Assembly (NCBI GenBank): GCA_947095535.1
Contig: OX352774.1
Location: 43,602,496-43,666,495 of the forward strand
Source: Poecilobothrus nobilitatus
Lineage: Eukaryota > Arthropoda > Insecta > Diptera > Dolichopodidae
Length of the DNA: 64,000 nucleotides
Reading direction: 5' to 3'
Shown piece by piece: positions 45,027-56,045 of the stretch. Within the stretch, counting starts at the first letter, position 1. Every line of letters begins with the position of its first letter. The notes under the pieces are model-generated. The model was not told where the DNA came from, made no database searches, and saw only the letters and a list, made by a program, of their open reading frames with translations. The position numbers and the translations under genes were made by a program.

Positions 45027-45864
45027 AAGTATAATTACTAAAATAGATAAAACTATTCTTTTTTTTATATATTTATTTAAATAAATTATTGTTTAGCCCA
45101 AACAGTTTGATTATGCCTACATCCTGCAATAACAATATTTCGAATAAAATGATTCCAGTTAGATTATTGAAATTCTTTTAATTTTCAATTGCAAATTTTA
45201 GTTGTACATATATCTCATTAATTCATTACGCCGTCCCGTCGTGACTAATGAAATTTAAAAAATTCATATTTTCGTTTATTTGTTTCTTTAGAAATCCTTG
45301 CAAAAATCCGTTATTAGATTTGTTCGCGTATTGAGAATTTTTGAGTTTAATTTTAAAACTTAAAAACAAAAGAAATAAGTGGGAAAATAATCGGTTATCT
45401 CTTGCAAACAAGCTTTTTTGTAAAAATTTTAGTAACGTTTTACTTATTTTTTTTTTTTTATCATTTGTCAAATTTTAAAATTACAAACAAAGTTTTTTTT
45501 TAAGAGCTTTGAAATGTATTTCCTTGAAGATTAAAGGTTAAAAAGAAGTACCATATTTATTTATTTTCTTAATTATTGTATTTTGAACTTTCTTTGTTTA
45601 TAAACATAAAACATGAAGTTAATTTCGGTTCTGATTTCAATAGTCATATCAATTTCATGTCATATTTTTTATGAAAAACTAATTTTTTGATTTCAATAGT
45701 CATAAAAACGGAAAACAAGCTGATTAGTTTTTTATGAATATACATTCTACACTCATTTAAAACTTCAAATTTTATGCATGTATTTAATATAGGCATTTTT
45801 TTCATAAGCTATCTATGACTATTGATGACTATACGACAATTGCAAGCCCTTAATTTTGTGAATT
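45027..45864. other. Intergenic, downstream of ZAD-2
   Basis: No gene is seen. TGATTTCAATAGTCATA occurs twice (about 45634 and 45688). The minus-strand frame at 45471-45226 is Lys/Phe/Leu-rich without motifs and I do not call it. Confidence 0.4.
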
Positions 45865-46069
45865 AGAAGTCGGACCGACATGATTTAAAAAAAGATACTC
45901 ACTGATTTTATAATAAAATTCAAATAAAAAAAATTAAAAAGTTTGACTTTAAAGACCCCTAAAAATGGACTCTAAAAATGAGGAGCCACTTTTTTATTTT
46001 TTTTAGTTTCTATTGCAGCAATATTCTATTGGGGACTACGTTCTCTAAATCACATTGGTCCGACTTCTT
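45865..46069. repeat. Foldback repeat, about 22-bp inverted ends
   Basis: AGAAGTCGGACCGACATGATT on the left is inverted at the right end (reverse complement AGAAGTCGGACCAATGTGATT). The 205-bp unit is noncoding. A MITE origin is likely, but no target duplication is clear. Confidence 0.55.
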
Positions 46070-46499
46070 GCTCCCAAGATACGAAGGCGTCTCCAATATA
46101 ACAGCCAGTGTTTATAAAAGTCAGTATTTATTGTTCTCATTATATATTACAGACAATATTATTTTAGAATTTACAAGCATTTAATTTTTTAACTTTTAGC
46201 TTTTCTTTTCTTTGTACAGCCAAAACCTCAAAATAAGAAAATATTGCCGGTTTAAAAATAATATAAATAATTTTAATTATTTTCAAGTTCCATTTCATTT
46301 TTTCAGGCTATCAAGATCTCAAAAAATTATTAAAATGATGATTTTTGTTATTTTCATTTTTATGAAATGACTATCGACATCAAATTTCAACTGTTTCTCA
46401 TTTGTAAAAATGGTACAAAGAATGGTAAGGGCGAACAATTTATTAATCGGTAAAAAATTAGAGTTTTATATAAAAAAAAAATAAAAAACTGAAGTGAAT
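46070..46499. other. Noncoding stretch
   Basis: No gene or clear repeat is seen between the foldback and MITE H2. Confidence 0.35.
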
Positions 46500-46915
46500 G
46501 GTCGCGTTCAGGAGAATCTAGCACTGCACTGAATTGCAGCGGTGTAGCATTTAGCGCTGCACGTTTGTACTGAACGATTTGCAGCAAAATTAAATAACAT
46601 TTAATTTTGTGTGACATTTCGTATATTTTTATTTTATTTAAATCGTATTTTTATTTTTTAAATCTTATATTTTTTATGTCTCAATTTATCAATTTTTAAA
46701 AAAAAGCTTGAAATCCAAAAATTCTCACAAAATTTTGTAAACAAAAATTTTTGACAATAAATGTGAAGACATAAACGTCAATAAAAAGTCGCTACATAAT
46801 TTAGCGTAAAATTTTGCTGCAAAATTCATGTAGCGCTGATAAAAAAATCGTTCAGTAGAAAATTTTATCGAGCGCTGCATTTTTTTTGTAGCGCTAGATG
46901 CTACTGAACGCGACC
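46500..46915 (-). mobile_element. MITE family H, copy H2 (416 bp, inverted relative to H1)
   Basis: The element is the reverse complement of H1: it starts GGTCGCGTTCAGGAGAATCT and ends AGATGCTACTGAACGCGACC. AAT flanks both ends (46497-46499 and 46916-46918), the complement of the ATT at H1, so a 3-bp target duplication is consistent in both copies. It is noncoding. Confidence 0.85.
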
Positions 46916-47753
46916 AATAAAAAGTATACGGCTGTCTTTACGTACATATGTAAGTATACCGCAGCTTTTTCAAAATTTTACTGGTGTTTGTTGTCATTAC
47001 AAGTTATGTAAAACAAGAAATTTAATTTTAGAAACGTTTGGAGGTACGTATGCACTTATGCAGTGTTTCCCATAATTAACTACGCTGCTATGTAATATGT
47101 GCCGTACCGCTGCGTCTATTTTGTAAACCTTTATGAAAGGTAATTTTTTTGTATGGGGGCTAAACTGGAACTCTTCTAGTTTCCAAGATATGGGATTATG
47201 AAAATTTCATATGTTTTCTCTAGTTTTAATAAATTGACATAATTTTATAATATTAAACTCCGTTTTTAGACCACGTAAAAATATTCTATAATTTTGGTTT
47301 TGTATGATTAAAAAAAAATATGAAACAATGATTTTACACGTTGTTGTTTTCAAAAACTTTTATTAATCATTGCAAGTACATTTTAGTATTTTGTTTCCTT
47401 CTATCTAATAATATCTCTGAAAGAATAATATTATTAGGAAGTATTAGCTTGATTCCCTTATTTTTCAAAATTTAGGAACAATTTTTGTACGCGAACATTA
47501 ATTATTATTTTTAAACTTTAAATTCGGACCAAAGTCGAAACATAAACCACACACAAAAGCATTATATGCAGTCAGCACATTTGTAAATTGTAATTCCCTA
47601 GTCGATAATATGTGTAACAACGAATATCTATACAATTGTGTAGATATGTTTCGATGAACATTGAAGGCACTTATTAAAGAATCATCATTTTTGATATTTC
47701 CTTTAGTGATGTAAACAAAAATGAAAGACTTTATACGGATCATAGATATAACA
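46916..47753. other. Noncoding stretch
   Basis: No gene is seen. A slightly GC-richer patch at 47038-47130 has no usable frame. The minus-strand frame at 47743-47498 is without recognisable motifs. Confidence 0.35.
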
Positions 47754-47935
47754 AAAGATTATTTATTACAATAAGATGGGCCACTCTTTTTTTTTTACAC
47801 ATATTAATACATTTTTTACAACTACCTAAACAAAAAAAAACCATAGTAAAAATAGGTAAAATTTATGTTACTTCATTTCAAAACCATTCTGTTATTGAAA
47901 GTACTGTGAGAAAAAATGAACGAAATATTGTATAA

Positions 47936-48430
47936 GGCGTCTGTTATAGCTATCATTGAAAAGCTTTCGGAAAAAACGTTTTATTGAAAACTTATACTTT
48001 TTTCCGTATAGGCGATTACAGTAATCAGAGAAAACTGTCAGTTAAATTATCTGTCAAATGGCAAATGACAACAATGATGGCAAAATAAAAATAAATGTAA
48101 TTTAAATTGTTCTAAGCGATATTTCGATGTTTGCAAAATAAAGTTTTATTATTTTAATTTATTTAATTATTATTGGTAGAAAATGGTACTAAAGAATAAA
48201 AAAAATTGGCTGAATTGAGAAGAATAAAAAAGTATAAATTTTCTAGAATTAATTTTTTTTTACTTTTTGTGAAATTTTAACATAAAAAATTTTAAAACTA
48301 AACTTAAACAAATTTTAACATAAAAAATTTTAAAACTAAACTTAAACAAATTTAAAGTCTAAACTCATTAAGGCGCCAATTACAGTTATTATTGAAATGC
48401 TTCCGGAAAATGTTTGTTTTCAATTTTTTT
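47936..48430. mobile_element. MITE family C, copy C2 (rearranged)
   Basis: It starts GGCGTCTGTTATAGCTATCA after TAA (47933-47935) and is colinear with C1 but lacks MITE D. At about 48371 the sequence switches after another TAA to an inverted copy of the C right end (GGCGCCAATTACAGTTATTA through AATTTTTTTGCAGCA). C2 is therefore either internally inverted or two C ends placed side by side. Confidence 0.7.
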
Positions 48431-48479
48431 GCAGCACGGACAAAAATTATATTATTACAAAATATTACAGCAACGACAG

Positions 48480-49035
48480 TACATAATGTACGTAACCTAA
48501 TTTATTAATGTTTATATTCATATTTAGCTAAAAATTTAAAATTTTTTATTTATAAAATTGTTTATTAATAATATTTTTATACCATAATATAGTCATTTTA
48601 ATATAGTTTCTCACTAAAAAACAAAAAAAAAATTTTTGAACATTTGTTTATTTTAAAATGTTTGTTTATTTTTTTGACACTTCAAAATTTAAATGCCATG
48701 GTAGTTAAAAATTTTTTTTTAAGATATACAATTTTTGCATATGTATTAAAAATATCCACGATATTTATAGCAAAATATCTTCAGAGAACATATTTTCGTG
48801 GATATTTATGGTTACTTTCGTGGATATTTTCAAATGTTTCATGGATATTTTTTTAGGGTTATCTCTTTCACATCCATATCATTTTTCTATCTTCTGCCTA
48901 TGCTCTAACATTTTCGTGAATATTTTTTTCTCATGAAAACCACCCTTATCTCTTTCAAACACATCATTTTTGTATCTTCTGCCTATGCTCTAATATTTTC
49001 GTGGATATATCGGTCTAATGAAAACCAGTCTTTAA
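48480..49035. repeat. Element E, copy E2, with internal duplication
   Basis: The stretch shares TAGTTTCTCACTAAAAAACA and the end GTGGATATATCGGTCTAATG with E1. A block (TTATCTCTTTCA to CCTATGCTCTAA) is present twice, at about 48858-48915 and 48951-49000, a 93-bp step. It is noncoding. Confidence 0.6.
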
Positions 49036-49596
49036 GCTTTTTTATTTAAAAAAAAAACGTTAATTTCTAAATTTTGACGAAATTGATAAAAAAATTAACG
49101 AATTTGATTTTGAAAAAAGACGAAATTGATTTTGAAAATTTAGACGAATTTGATTTTGAAAAAAGACAAATTTGAAGAGAAAAGAGTATATTAGAATTAG
49201 AATTCATAATTTAATAAAAAACTGTAATAAAAATGTTAAATAATTTGATATAAGACAAAATGTTAAGGGTTCAATATTTGTAAAATATAAATATAATATA
49301 TTTTAAAATTCTATTTTTGGTTCCTTATAATTTTCTTTACAGCTTCAAATTATTTGTTTCAGTAAATCGTTTTTAAAATTTTGAATATTCTAAAATTTTT
49401 TTTCAATTCTTAAAACTACAATTTATTTAAATTTATTTTGCGTGTTACACTTTCAAAATCACTATCTATTTCTTTCAATTTTGTTGTTTTTTTGTTTTTT
49501 CGAGTAGCATAGAAATTTTTGGTCACGTGGTGAGAGTGGTCCATCTTATTGTACATAATAGATAATAGATTTGGATATAACTCATAGTTAATATAT

Positions 49597-50393
49597 CTAT
49601 GATATAACTAGACAGTAGATAGGCAACATAACAAAAAAAATTAAGTCACTTTTTGAGTAACAGCTGTTTTTGCATTATGTGAAACTTTCGCGCTTTTTTT
49701 TTGACTATCTATCTATATGTTATTTTTTTTATAGAAATCAAAAATATTTAATTTTCAATAATATTCAATTAATATATAATTTAAATTATTAAATTATATA
49801 TAATTTAAATTAATAAAGAAATTTATGCTTTATTAATTTCAAAATTAATAAAGCATAAATTTCTATACTTACATCACAATAAAATTGGATATTTTTTCGA
49901 AAATTCTCTAATCCAGTCTTTTTATCTTCTGTTTTAAATATCATAATAAATATGCTTCGTCATTTGGCATTATATTCGGTGGTAATGAACGTACGTGACG
50001 TACAATATTTGATATTTTGTTGAATTTATTTCGTTCGTCAATTTTCTTGTGAAAATGCTGAAATATTTATTTGCAATCATGAATAATTATTTTTTTTTTA
50101 AATTATTTATCTTACCTATTATTTGATTTATTATTTTGACCTACACTTTTATTTTGGTTTGTATTATCATTACTTTTATTGCTGCTTCTATTACTACTTT
50201 GAGTACTGTCAGATGTATTTGATTTTAGAAGAAAGAAACTATTCTATATGATTTAACGCATAAATTGTACAACATCAAAACAGCTGACTTTGCATTAGAC
50301 TAAAATATATGTTAATTTTTGGTTGAAAATGGTTTGAGAGGAATACACTAGAGAGAAAGAGCAGCTGCCAATCTATATTTTATTATATCTATG
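49597..50393. mobile_element. TIR element related to family B, with a coding remnant
   Basis: The left end (CTATGATATAACTAGACAGTAGATAGGCA) and right end (reverse complement CATAGATATAATAAAATATAGATTGGCA) are imperfect inverted repeats of about 28 bp. They resemble the family B ends (CATAGATATGTTACTAATAGATAGACA). On the minus strand there is a spliced coding remnant. An upstream exon, Ser/Asn-rich (SDSTQSSNRSSNKSND), ends at a gtaaga donor near 50117. An acceptor (atttcag) near 50060 precedes HFHKKIDERNKFNKIS and HVRSLPPNIMPNDEAYL. Stops follow. I do not recognise the family. It may be what is left of the transposase that moved the B MITEs. Confidence 0.45.
49817..49864. repeat. Perfect palindrome, 23-bp arms, 2-nt loop
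   Basis: AGAAATTTATGCTTTATTAA plus TTT on the left is exactly inverted on the right, with only CA between the arms. There is no mismatch over 46 paired bases. It lies inside the B-related TIR element. Confidence 0.85.
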
Positions 50394-50476
50394 AAAGGGA
50401 TCCTATACTCCTATTTTTTTTGACTACAGTCTGGCTGAAAAAAAATAAAGTGATTTGAATAATTGAGTATGTACTT

Positions 50477-50911
50477 GCCAAGACCACCTATATACTGACT
50501 AGCCTAAACATTGATTTTAAATGGCCGCCGTAGTCATTATGACAAATATAAACAAATGTTAGTTTTGAACATAGATATATTAGAAAGAGATGGGAAGTTT
50601 CTTTTCTTCTTATGTGCTTTCCTATCTTAAGATATTCAAAAAAAAAACAAATGAATTTTATCATATGTATACATTTCGTTCACTAAGCTGTTTATATTTA
50701 TTAAAATAATATAAAGCCAGTTAAAAATGATCTAGTTGGAAATTGTTTCATTTCAATTTTTAATACCCAAGAAATAAATTTTCATATATACGAAAGGTCA
50801 TGTAAAGTGTAAACTAACTTTTGTTTGTATTTGTCATAACATCTACGGCGGGCATTTAAAAAAAATTTGTTGAAAGGCTTGTCACTTTTCAGTATAAAAG
50901 TGGCTTTGGTA
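50477..50911. mobile_element. Long-TIR foldback carrying a family B fragment
   Basis: The left arm (from GCCAAGACCACCTATATACT through GGCCGCCGTAGTCATTATGA to about 50565) is matched by the inverted right arm (about 50811-50911), roughly 90-100 bp with mismatches. TACTT flanks both ends. Between the arms lies a family B end (about 50570-50735, GTATACATTTCGTTCACTAA). It is noncoding. Confidence 0.6.
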
Positions 50912-51224
50912 CTTTGACCAACTTAACAGACAGAAGTAAATTTTTTTGAAAATTTAAGTTGTAAAATTTTCTTAAAATTTCTTATTTTTGACACTTCAAT
51001 TTAGTTAAACGATGGTCGAATGTGACAAAAAAAAATGCATATTAACCCACATAAAATATTTGATTGCTAAAAAAGTGCTAAAAACTAAAAAGTGGTGTAA
51101 CTGAGTAAACTTCAACCAAACATTTTAAATAAATTTATATGTATCAAAAACAATATTTAGCATTTATTATTATTAAAAATAGATGAATAATAATAAGTAA
51201 TAAAGTTAACATAACATATAAAAC
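50912..51224. other. Upstream region of ZAD-3
   Basis: No gene is seen. The stretch separates the foldback from the ZAD-3 start codon and probably holds its promoter and 5' UTR. Confidence 0.35.
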
Positions 51225-53197
51225 ATGATATGCCGATTATGTTTAGAAAAATCAAACAATTGTTTTCATTTTTTTGAATCCGAAGGATTAAGTTTGAAAG
51301 CAGCAGTAGTTATTTCAAAACATTTTAGTTTTAAGGTAAGTTTCAAGTTTTTATATTAATATTTTACTACAAGTTTAATTATTTATTTATCTAATTATTA
51401 ATGAATTTGATATATTTTAGCTCAATCAAAAAGATACAGAATCCTTATACATATGTCGCTCTTGTTGGGCTATAACCAACAATTTTCATAATTTATATAT
51501 TTTTGTTGAGAATTCGCAAAAGGAGTTTGAAATTATATTGGAGAGTGATCCAAAATATAAACAAGACACTACTATTTTGAGTGAAGAATGTTTTAAATAT
51601 GAAATTGAATCTTTCAATGGTGAAAATAGTATCGACAACGATTGTTCAAAAGGTTTTCAAGATGATGATTCCTTAATTCCGTTTCAAATTTCAGATGAAA
51701 AAATTAAAGAAATACAAAATATTAATCAAAACAATCATGGTTCTAAAAATAATGTGAATTTGTTTAATTCTGAAAAGCTTAAAAAAACAAGAGCAGCAAC
51801 AAAACTTGAGAAGGCTGAAGGGAAATGCGACATAAACAAGCAAGGAGAGTTGAAAATCAAAAACATTAAAAGACGTGGGAGGCCTACTGCAAAAAAAAAT
51901 GTAAAAACAATTAAATCTATAGAATTAAAATGTAATAGCGATAAAATTGCAAGTGAAACAGTTTCTGACGAAGAAATTTTTAAAATGAAGAGAATAACAT
52001 GCCAAATTTGTATGATTGAAATTCCAACATTTTTAGAGTTGAAGAAGCATTTCATAGATATTCACGACGAAGATGGCTACGCAATTTGTTGCGATAAAAA
52101 ATTTTATAAACGTTACAAGTTTGTTCATCATCTAAAAATGCATGTAAATCCAAATGAATATAAGTAAATATAAAAACAAAACATAGCAAAATGCAAATGT
52201 GCTAATTAAAAATTTGTTTCAGGTGTCCTCACTGTGATAAGCAATTTACCAATAAGAAGTACATCACCCATCATATAAAGAACGTACATATAAAAACAGA
52301 AAAAGTGCGAAATTTCACATGCGAAACTTGTAGTAAGTCATTTGCTCAAAAGGGAGCTTTAGTTCGACATATGTTAACGCACATTCCCGATAACGAGAAA
52401 TTGTTCCACTGTGAAAAATGTGAAAAAAGGTACAAAATGAGAATTTTTACAATCTTTTTACATAAAATTAAAAAAAAATTCTAAGTTTTCCTACCGAAGG
52501 TGTTCTCCGTACTCACAAAAAAACTGTACACGAAGGACGTTATGGAGGAATTTGTGCTCTCTGTGGAAAAAAATATCAAAATCCTCAAGATTTGAAAAGA
52601 CATTGTTTGGAACATGAAGGCATTACAGAGCCAAAAGCACAATGCGATGTATGTGGTGATTGGTTAGTTTATTTTTGTAAAATTTTTTTTATAGAGCTTA
52701 TATAATATTACTTCTAAAAAGGTTAGCAAATAAATATAAATTGAAAAGACACATGATTAAACATAATACTGCCCATTTAGAACATAGATGTCCACATTGT
52801 AATAAATTATCTCCAAATGAAATAGCATTAAAAAGTCACATCAAATTTACACATGACGATAGCAATAAAATTCACCAATGTAATATTTGTGAGAAAGCCT
52901 TTAGGAGACGAATTGATTTAAAAGTTAGTAGGAACTATAGAAAACTCATTGTTATATACATTTATTTTTTAGGAACATATGACAGTCCACACGGGAGAAC
53001 ATTTATATACTTGTCCACATTGCCCAAGAACATTTACTCATCATTCCAATTTACATCATCATAGAAAAAAAATGCATCGTAAAGAATTTGATGAAGAACG
53101 ACTTAGGCGTGGCATGAAAAAGATTCCATGGATCAGAACTGTCGAACTGAAGAAAAATGAATCGTTAATTACTTCAATAGAAGAAACTATTTATTAA
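51225..53197 (+). CDS. ZAD-3: ZAD plus C2H2 zinc-finger transcription factor
   Basis: Six coding exons encode an intact 554-residue protein: 51225-51335, 51421-52163, 52223-52429, 52486-52662, 52722-52923 and 52973-53197. Exons 1, 3, 4 and 5 have the same lengths as in ZAD-2 (111, 207, 177, 202 bp) and all splice phases agree. The ZAD domain starts [12 protein letters not shown] and has C49 and C52 (ICRSCW). An AT-hook core RGRP lies at about residues 189-192. Ten C2H2 fingers follow from about residue 232; the eighth ([11 protein letters not shown]) lacks the usual Phe. The C-terminal tail is longer than in ZAD-2 and ends EETIY. A possible AATAAA lies at 53219. The gene runs tail-to-tail into RpS20, 382 bp between stop codons. 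It should be a nuclear DNA-binding regulator of unknown targets. Confidence 0.93.
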
Positions 53198-53579
53198 GAA
53201 CATGAAAAACTAAATTCAAATAAAAAATTAATAGATTATTTAGTTTTAATTATTTTCTAATTTTTACCAAGCAAATTTTGTAAAATTAAAATTTCGTCGT
53301 TATTGATTACACATGAAAAAATAACGTGAAAGTATTTCATTTCAATAAAATTTGTACTTTTTTTCGAGGTCCGTCTGAATAATTTCATGACAGAAACTTT
53401 CTCCGTATAATGGTGGACCTTAAACATTCTGAACCACTCTCTTCACTAGACTTTCAGCTTTAACATTTAATACGAATGTGGAAATATCTTTTGTTCTTTT
53501 TAAAGAAAGAAAAAACAAATTATTAATTAAAACAAATTTTAAGGAATTGTTACAAATTTTATTTTCACATATTGACTTT

Positions 53580-54549
53580 TTAATTAGCAATTGTAACTTC
53601 AACTTCTACTCCTGGTTCAATATTAATTGAAGTAATTTTTCTCACAACTTCGGATGGAGAGTGAAGATCAATTATTCTTTTATGGATTCTCATCTAAAAA
53701 AAAAAATTAAACAAGTGCACGATATTACGAAAAAGTAGAATGTATTAAAAATTAATAGTAATGTCGAACTCTGAGAGCCTAAAAAATTTTTAAAACTTAA
53801 TTTAGGACTATGAAAGTTCGTTTTTTTTAGGCAAATAAATTCAGTCATTTATTTCCACAATGAAAATAAAATAAGTTACATAAATAACTTAAAAATTGCC
53901 AAGAAAAATAAGTGTAAAGTTTTTTACCTGGAATCGATCCCATGTTTTAGAACCTTCGCCACAAGGTGTTTTACGAGTAGTAATACGCAGTATTTTTGTT
54001 GGCATACGTACGGGTCCCTGTCGAAAAAAATGTGCTTTTAAAAACGAAAATACAATCCATTAACACAACTTTTAGAAAACTTGTTACTTACAAGTAGTTC
54101 TTATAAGTTGTAGAATTAATGGTTTAATTGCAATTTGCAGCGTTGTAGTGGAGATGTATTCTACTTGTTTTATGTATATCATTAATTTAAGATTTACAAT
54201 AAAACCATAGAAAGTTTATTTGGCATTTATTTGACTAGATTATAAAACATGATCATTTTATAATCTCCAGGTAAATGCAATTATTTTGAAGTTCATCACA
54301 TACCTTAACGCGTAATTTTTGATTCTTTGCTCCTTGAATCAAATCACGGCAAACATTTTCAAGAGAACGAACATTCCTCGATGTTAATGTAATTCTTATC
54401 CTATGGACTGGAGCAGAATCTGCTTGAGGTTTTTCGACATCTTTCCCAGTAGCAGCCTAATTTTATTTAAGGTTATGTGGTTTTTAGAAATTAGATAAAA
54501 TAAGTTTTACATATTTTATATTTTGACAGTACGAAATATATATTACCAT
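53580..54549 (-). CDS. RpS20: Ribosomal protein S20 (uS10)
   Basis: Four coding exons on the minus strand give an intact 119-residue protein: 54549-54547 (the ATG alone), 54456-54304, 54017-53928 and 53693-53580. All introns are GT...AG and every junction is phase 0. The protein reads [20 protein letters not shown], then [20 protein letters not shown] and ends EVEVTIAN, matching insect S20 (about 120 residues) along its whole length. S20 is a component of the 40S subunit head, in the cytoplasm. The first intron directly after the start codon fits the short first exon common in insect ribosomal protein genes. AATAAA (minus strand) lies at 53563-53558, 17 nt after the stop. It is the only housekeeping gene here and a good marker for synteny. 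Confidence 0.97.
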
Positions 54550-54641
54550 GATTTTTTTATCAGATAAATATTCTTGGTCGAGTTAATCAATTCAAAAATT
54601 CACAAATTGATCAGCGCTGAACCTGCATTCTCTAATTGTGA

Positions 54642-54656
54642 AATAAGAAAGAACGT
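54642..54656 (-). promoter_or_regulatory. Possible RpS20 start site with pyrimidine (TOP) tract
   Basis: About 95 nt upstream of the RpS20 ATG the minus strand reads CGTTCTTTCTTATTT. Ribosomal protein mRNAs usually begin at a C inside such a pyrimidine tract. The position would give a 5' UTR of about 100 nt. It rests on position and composition only. Confidence 0.35.
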
Positions 54657-55578
54657 GGTATACATTTTATGACAAGAATATACATTAGCATTTAGCAAAT
54701 TTCAAAAACCTGCTGTTTTGAACAGAGTGAGCCGAAGAGTACGTTTCGTTTTTACTCTGAGTAGAGTTTATGCGTTTAGAAGATTATCTACACGACAAAT
54801 ACCACATTCATAGAGTTAACTTTAATTAACATAGAGTTAACATTTTGAAACAAACAGAGTTAAATATGAATTTAAACTGTATATAAATAACTATACTATA
54901 CAAGCCCATTACACATCATTTTCGGTCCATCAGTAAAATGATGAGAAAAAAATAGAAACCGATCCTTTTTTTCCATCATTTTCCATAATTTCTCATCATT
55001 TTAGTGTCAAAAGCAGCTGAACTATAAAAATGGCTTCTCTTTTTGAAATTTAGTGGGATCGTTCATATAAATATATTTGAAGTTTATTATGTCAAATGCG
55101 GCTCCAATTTTTTTTCCCAGAAGTTTCCAGAATTGTCTGGCAAGAAAAATTAATAGATAAAGTCAAATCACATAAGAGATAAATATGAGTTTTAATGGTA
55201 ATTGTTATTGATAATTATATAAAATTTAAAAATCACAGTCATAATTAGAAAAAGTTTCTTTTAGTTTTTTATCTAATACAAACAATTTAAGTGAAAAAGT
55301 GATATTGTATGTGTGTACATTTTTAGAATTGATTTATTTAGGTTAAAAATTTCAATTCTCCTTTTTATACAAAATTTGTTTTCAAATTTATTGATATCAA
55401 CAGATCAATGAAATAAAAATTTGTTCCATATTCCATATATATTATGTTTAGAAATTCATTTAGAACGTGCCATCGTCGGTGGATGGTTTCGCAAACTAGA
55501 GAATAAAATTTTCAGACACTTACCAAATCTTAAAATTATTGATAGCAAAATTATGGTTCTATTATTGATGTGTAGTAA
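54657..55578. other. Noncoding stretch upstream of RpS20
   Basis: No gene is seen. ATAGAGTTAAC is repeated at 54811 and 54831. Short palindromic and repeated ATCATTTT words lie at 54915-55005. The frame at 55421-55603 runs into MITE B1 and shows no family motifs. Confidence 0.4.
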
Positions 55579-56045
55579 CCATAGATATGTTACTAATAGA
55601 TAGACAGTGAAGAAAATATTTTCAGCCAATTTTGAGAAACAGCTAAGTGAACCGTTCGTTTGTATTGCTTTAGTTTCCTCAGAAATAGGTTCCTAAAAGG
55701 TGAAATAAATTCATTTCTAATTTTTTTAAAGATTTTATCACTTATTTTGTTACTTTACAAGTAGTTAAAATTTTGAATAACCTTAATTAAATTAAATTTT
55801 AATTTTAAAAACAAAATATATGAATTATTAAGTAATATAAAAACTTAAAATCTCTGAATGAAACTGGTTATGAAAAACTGCTTTACATTATTTTAATAAA
55901 TATAAACAGCTGAGTGAACGAAATGTATACATATTATAAAATGCATATGTATTTTTTTGACTGAATTCCTTAAGATAGGAAAACACATAAGAAGAAAAGA
56001 AACGACTATACCTAACTTCCCATCTATTAGTTAATATATCTATGG
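55579..56045. mobile_element. MITE family B, copy B1 (467 bp), TAA duplication
   Basis: The ends are CCATAGATATGTTACTAATA (left) and CCATAGATATATTAACTAAT (right, reverse-complemented). TAA flanks both sides (55576-55578 and 56046-56048). It is the best-bounded copy of this family, whose members or pieces also occur at 56405, 41870, 36140, 21403/21760, 50570 and 56060. It is noncoding. The 3-bp duplication suggests a Harbinger-type mover. Confidence 0.85.

Larger units (their letters stand above)
47754..49572. mobile_element. MITE family A, copy A3, with nested C2 and E2
   Basis: The left end (AAAGATTATTTATTACAATA) and right end (reverse complement AATCTATTATCTATTATGTA, then GGACCACTCTC) match family A. 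Inside, the first about 180 bp are A-type sequence shared with A2. C2 (47936-48430) and E2 (about 48480-49035) follow, then A-type sequence resumes (GACGAATTTGATTTTGAAAA, AAATCGTTTTTAAAATTTTG, GGTCACGTGGTGAGAGTGG). Three families are layered here; none codes for protein. Confidence 0.7.
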
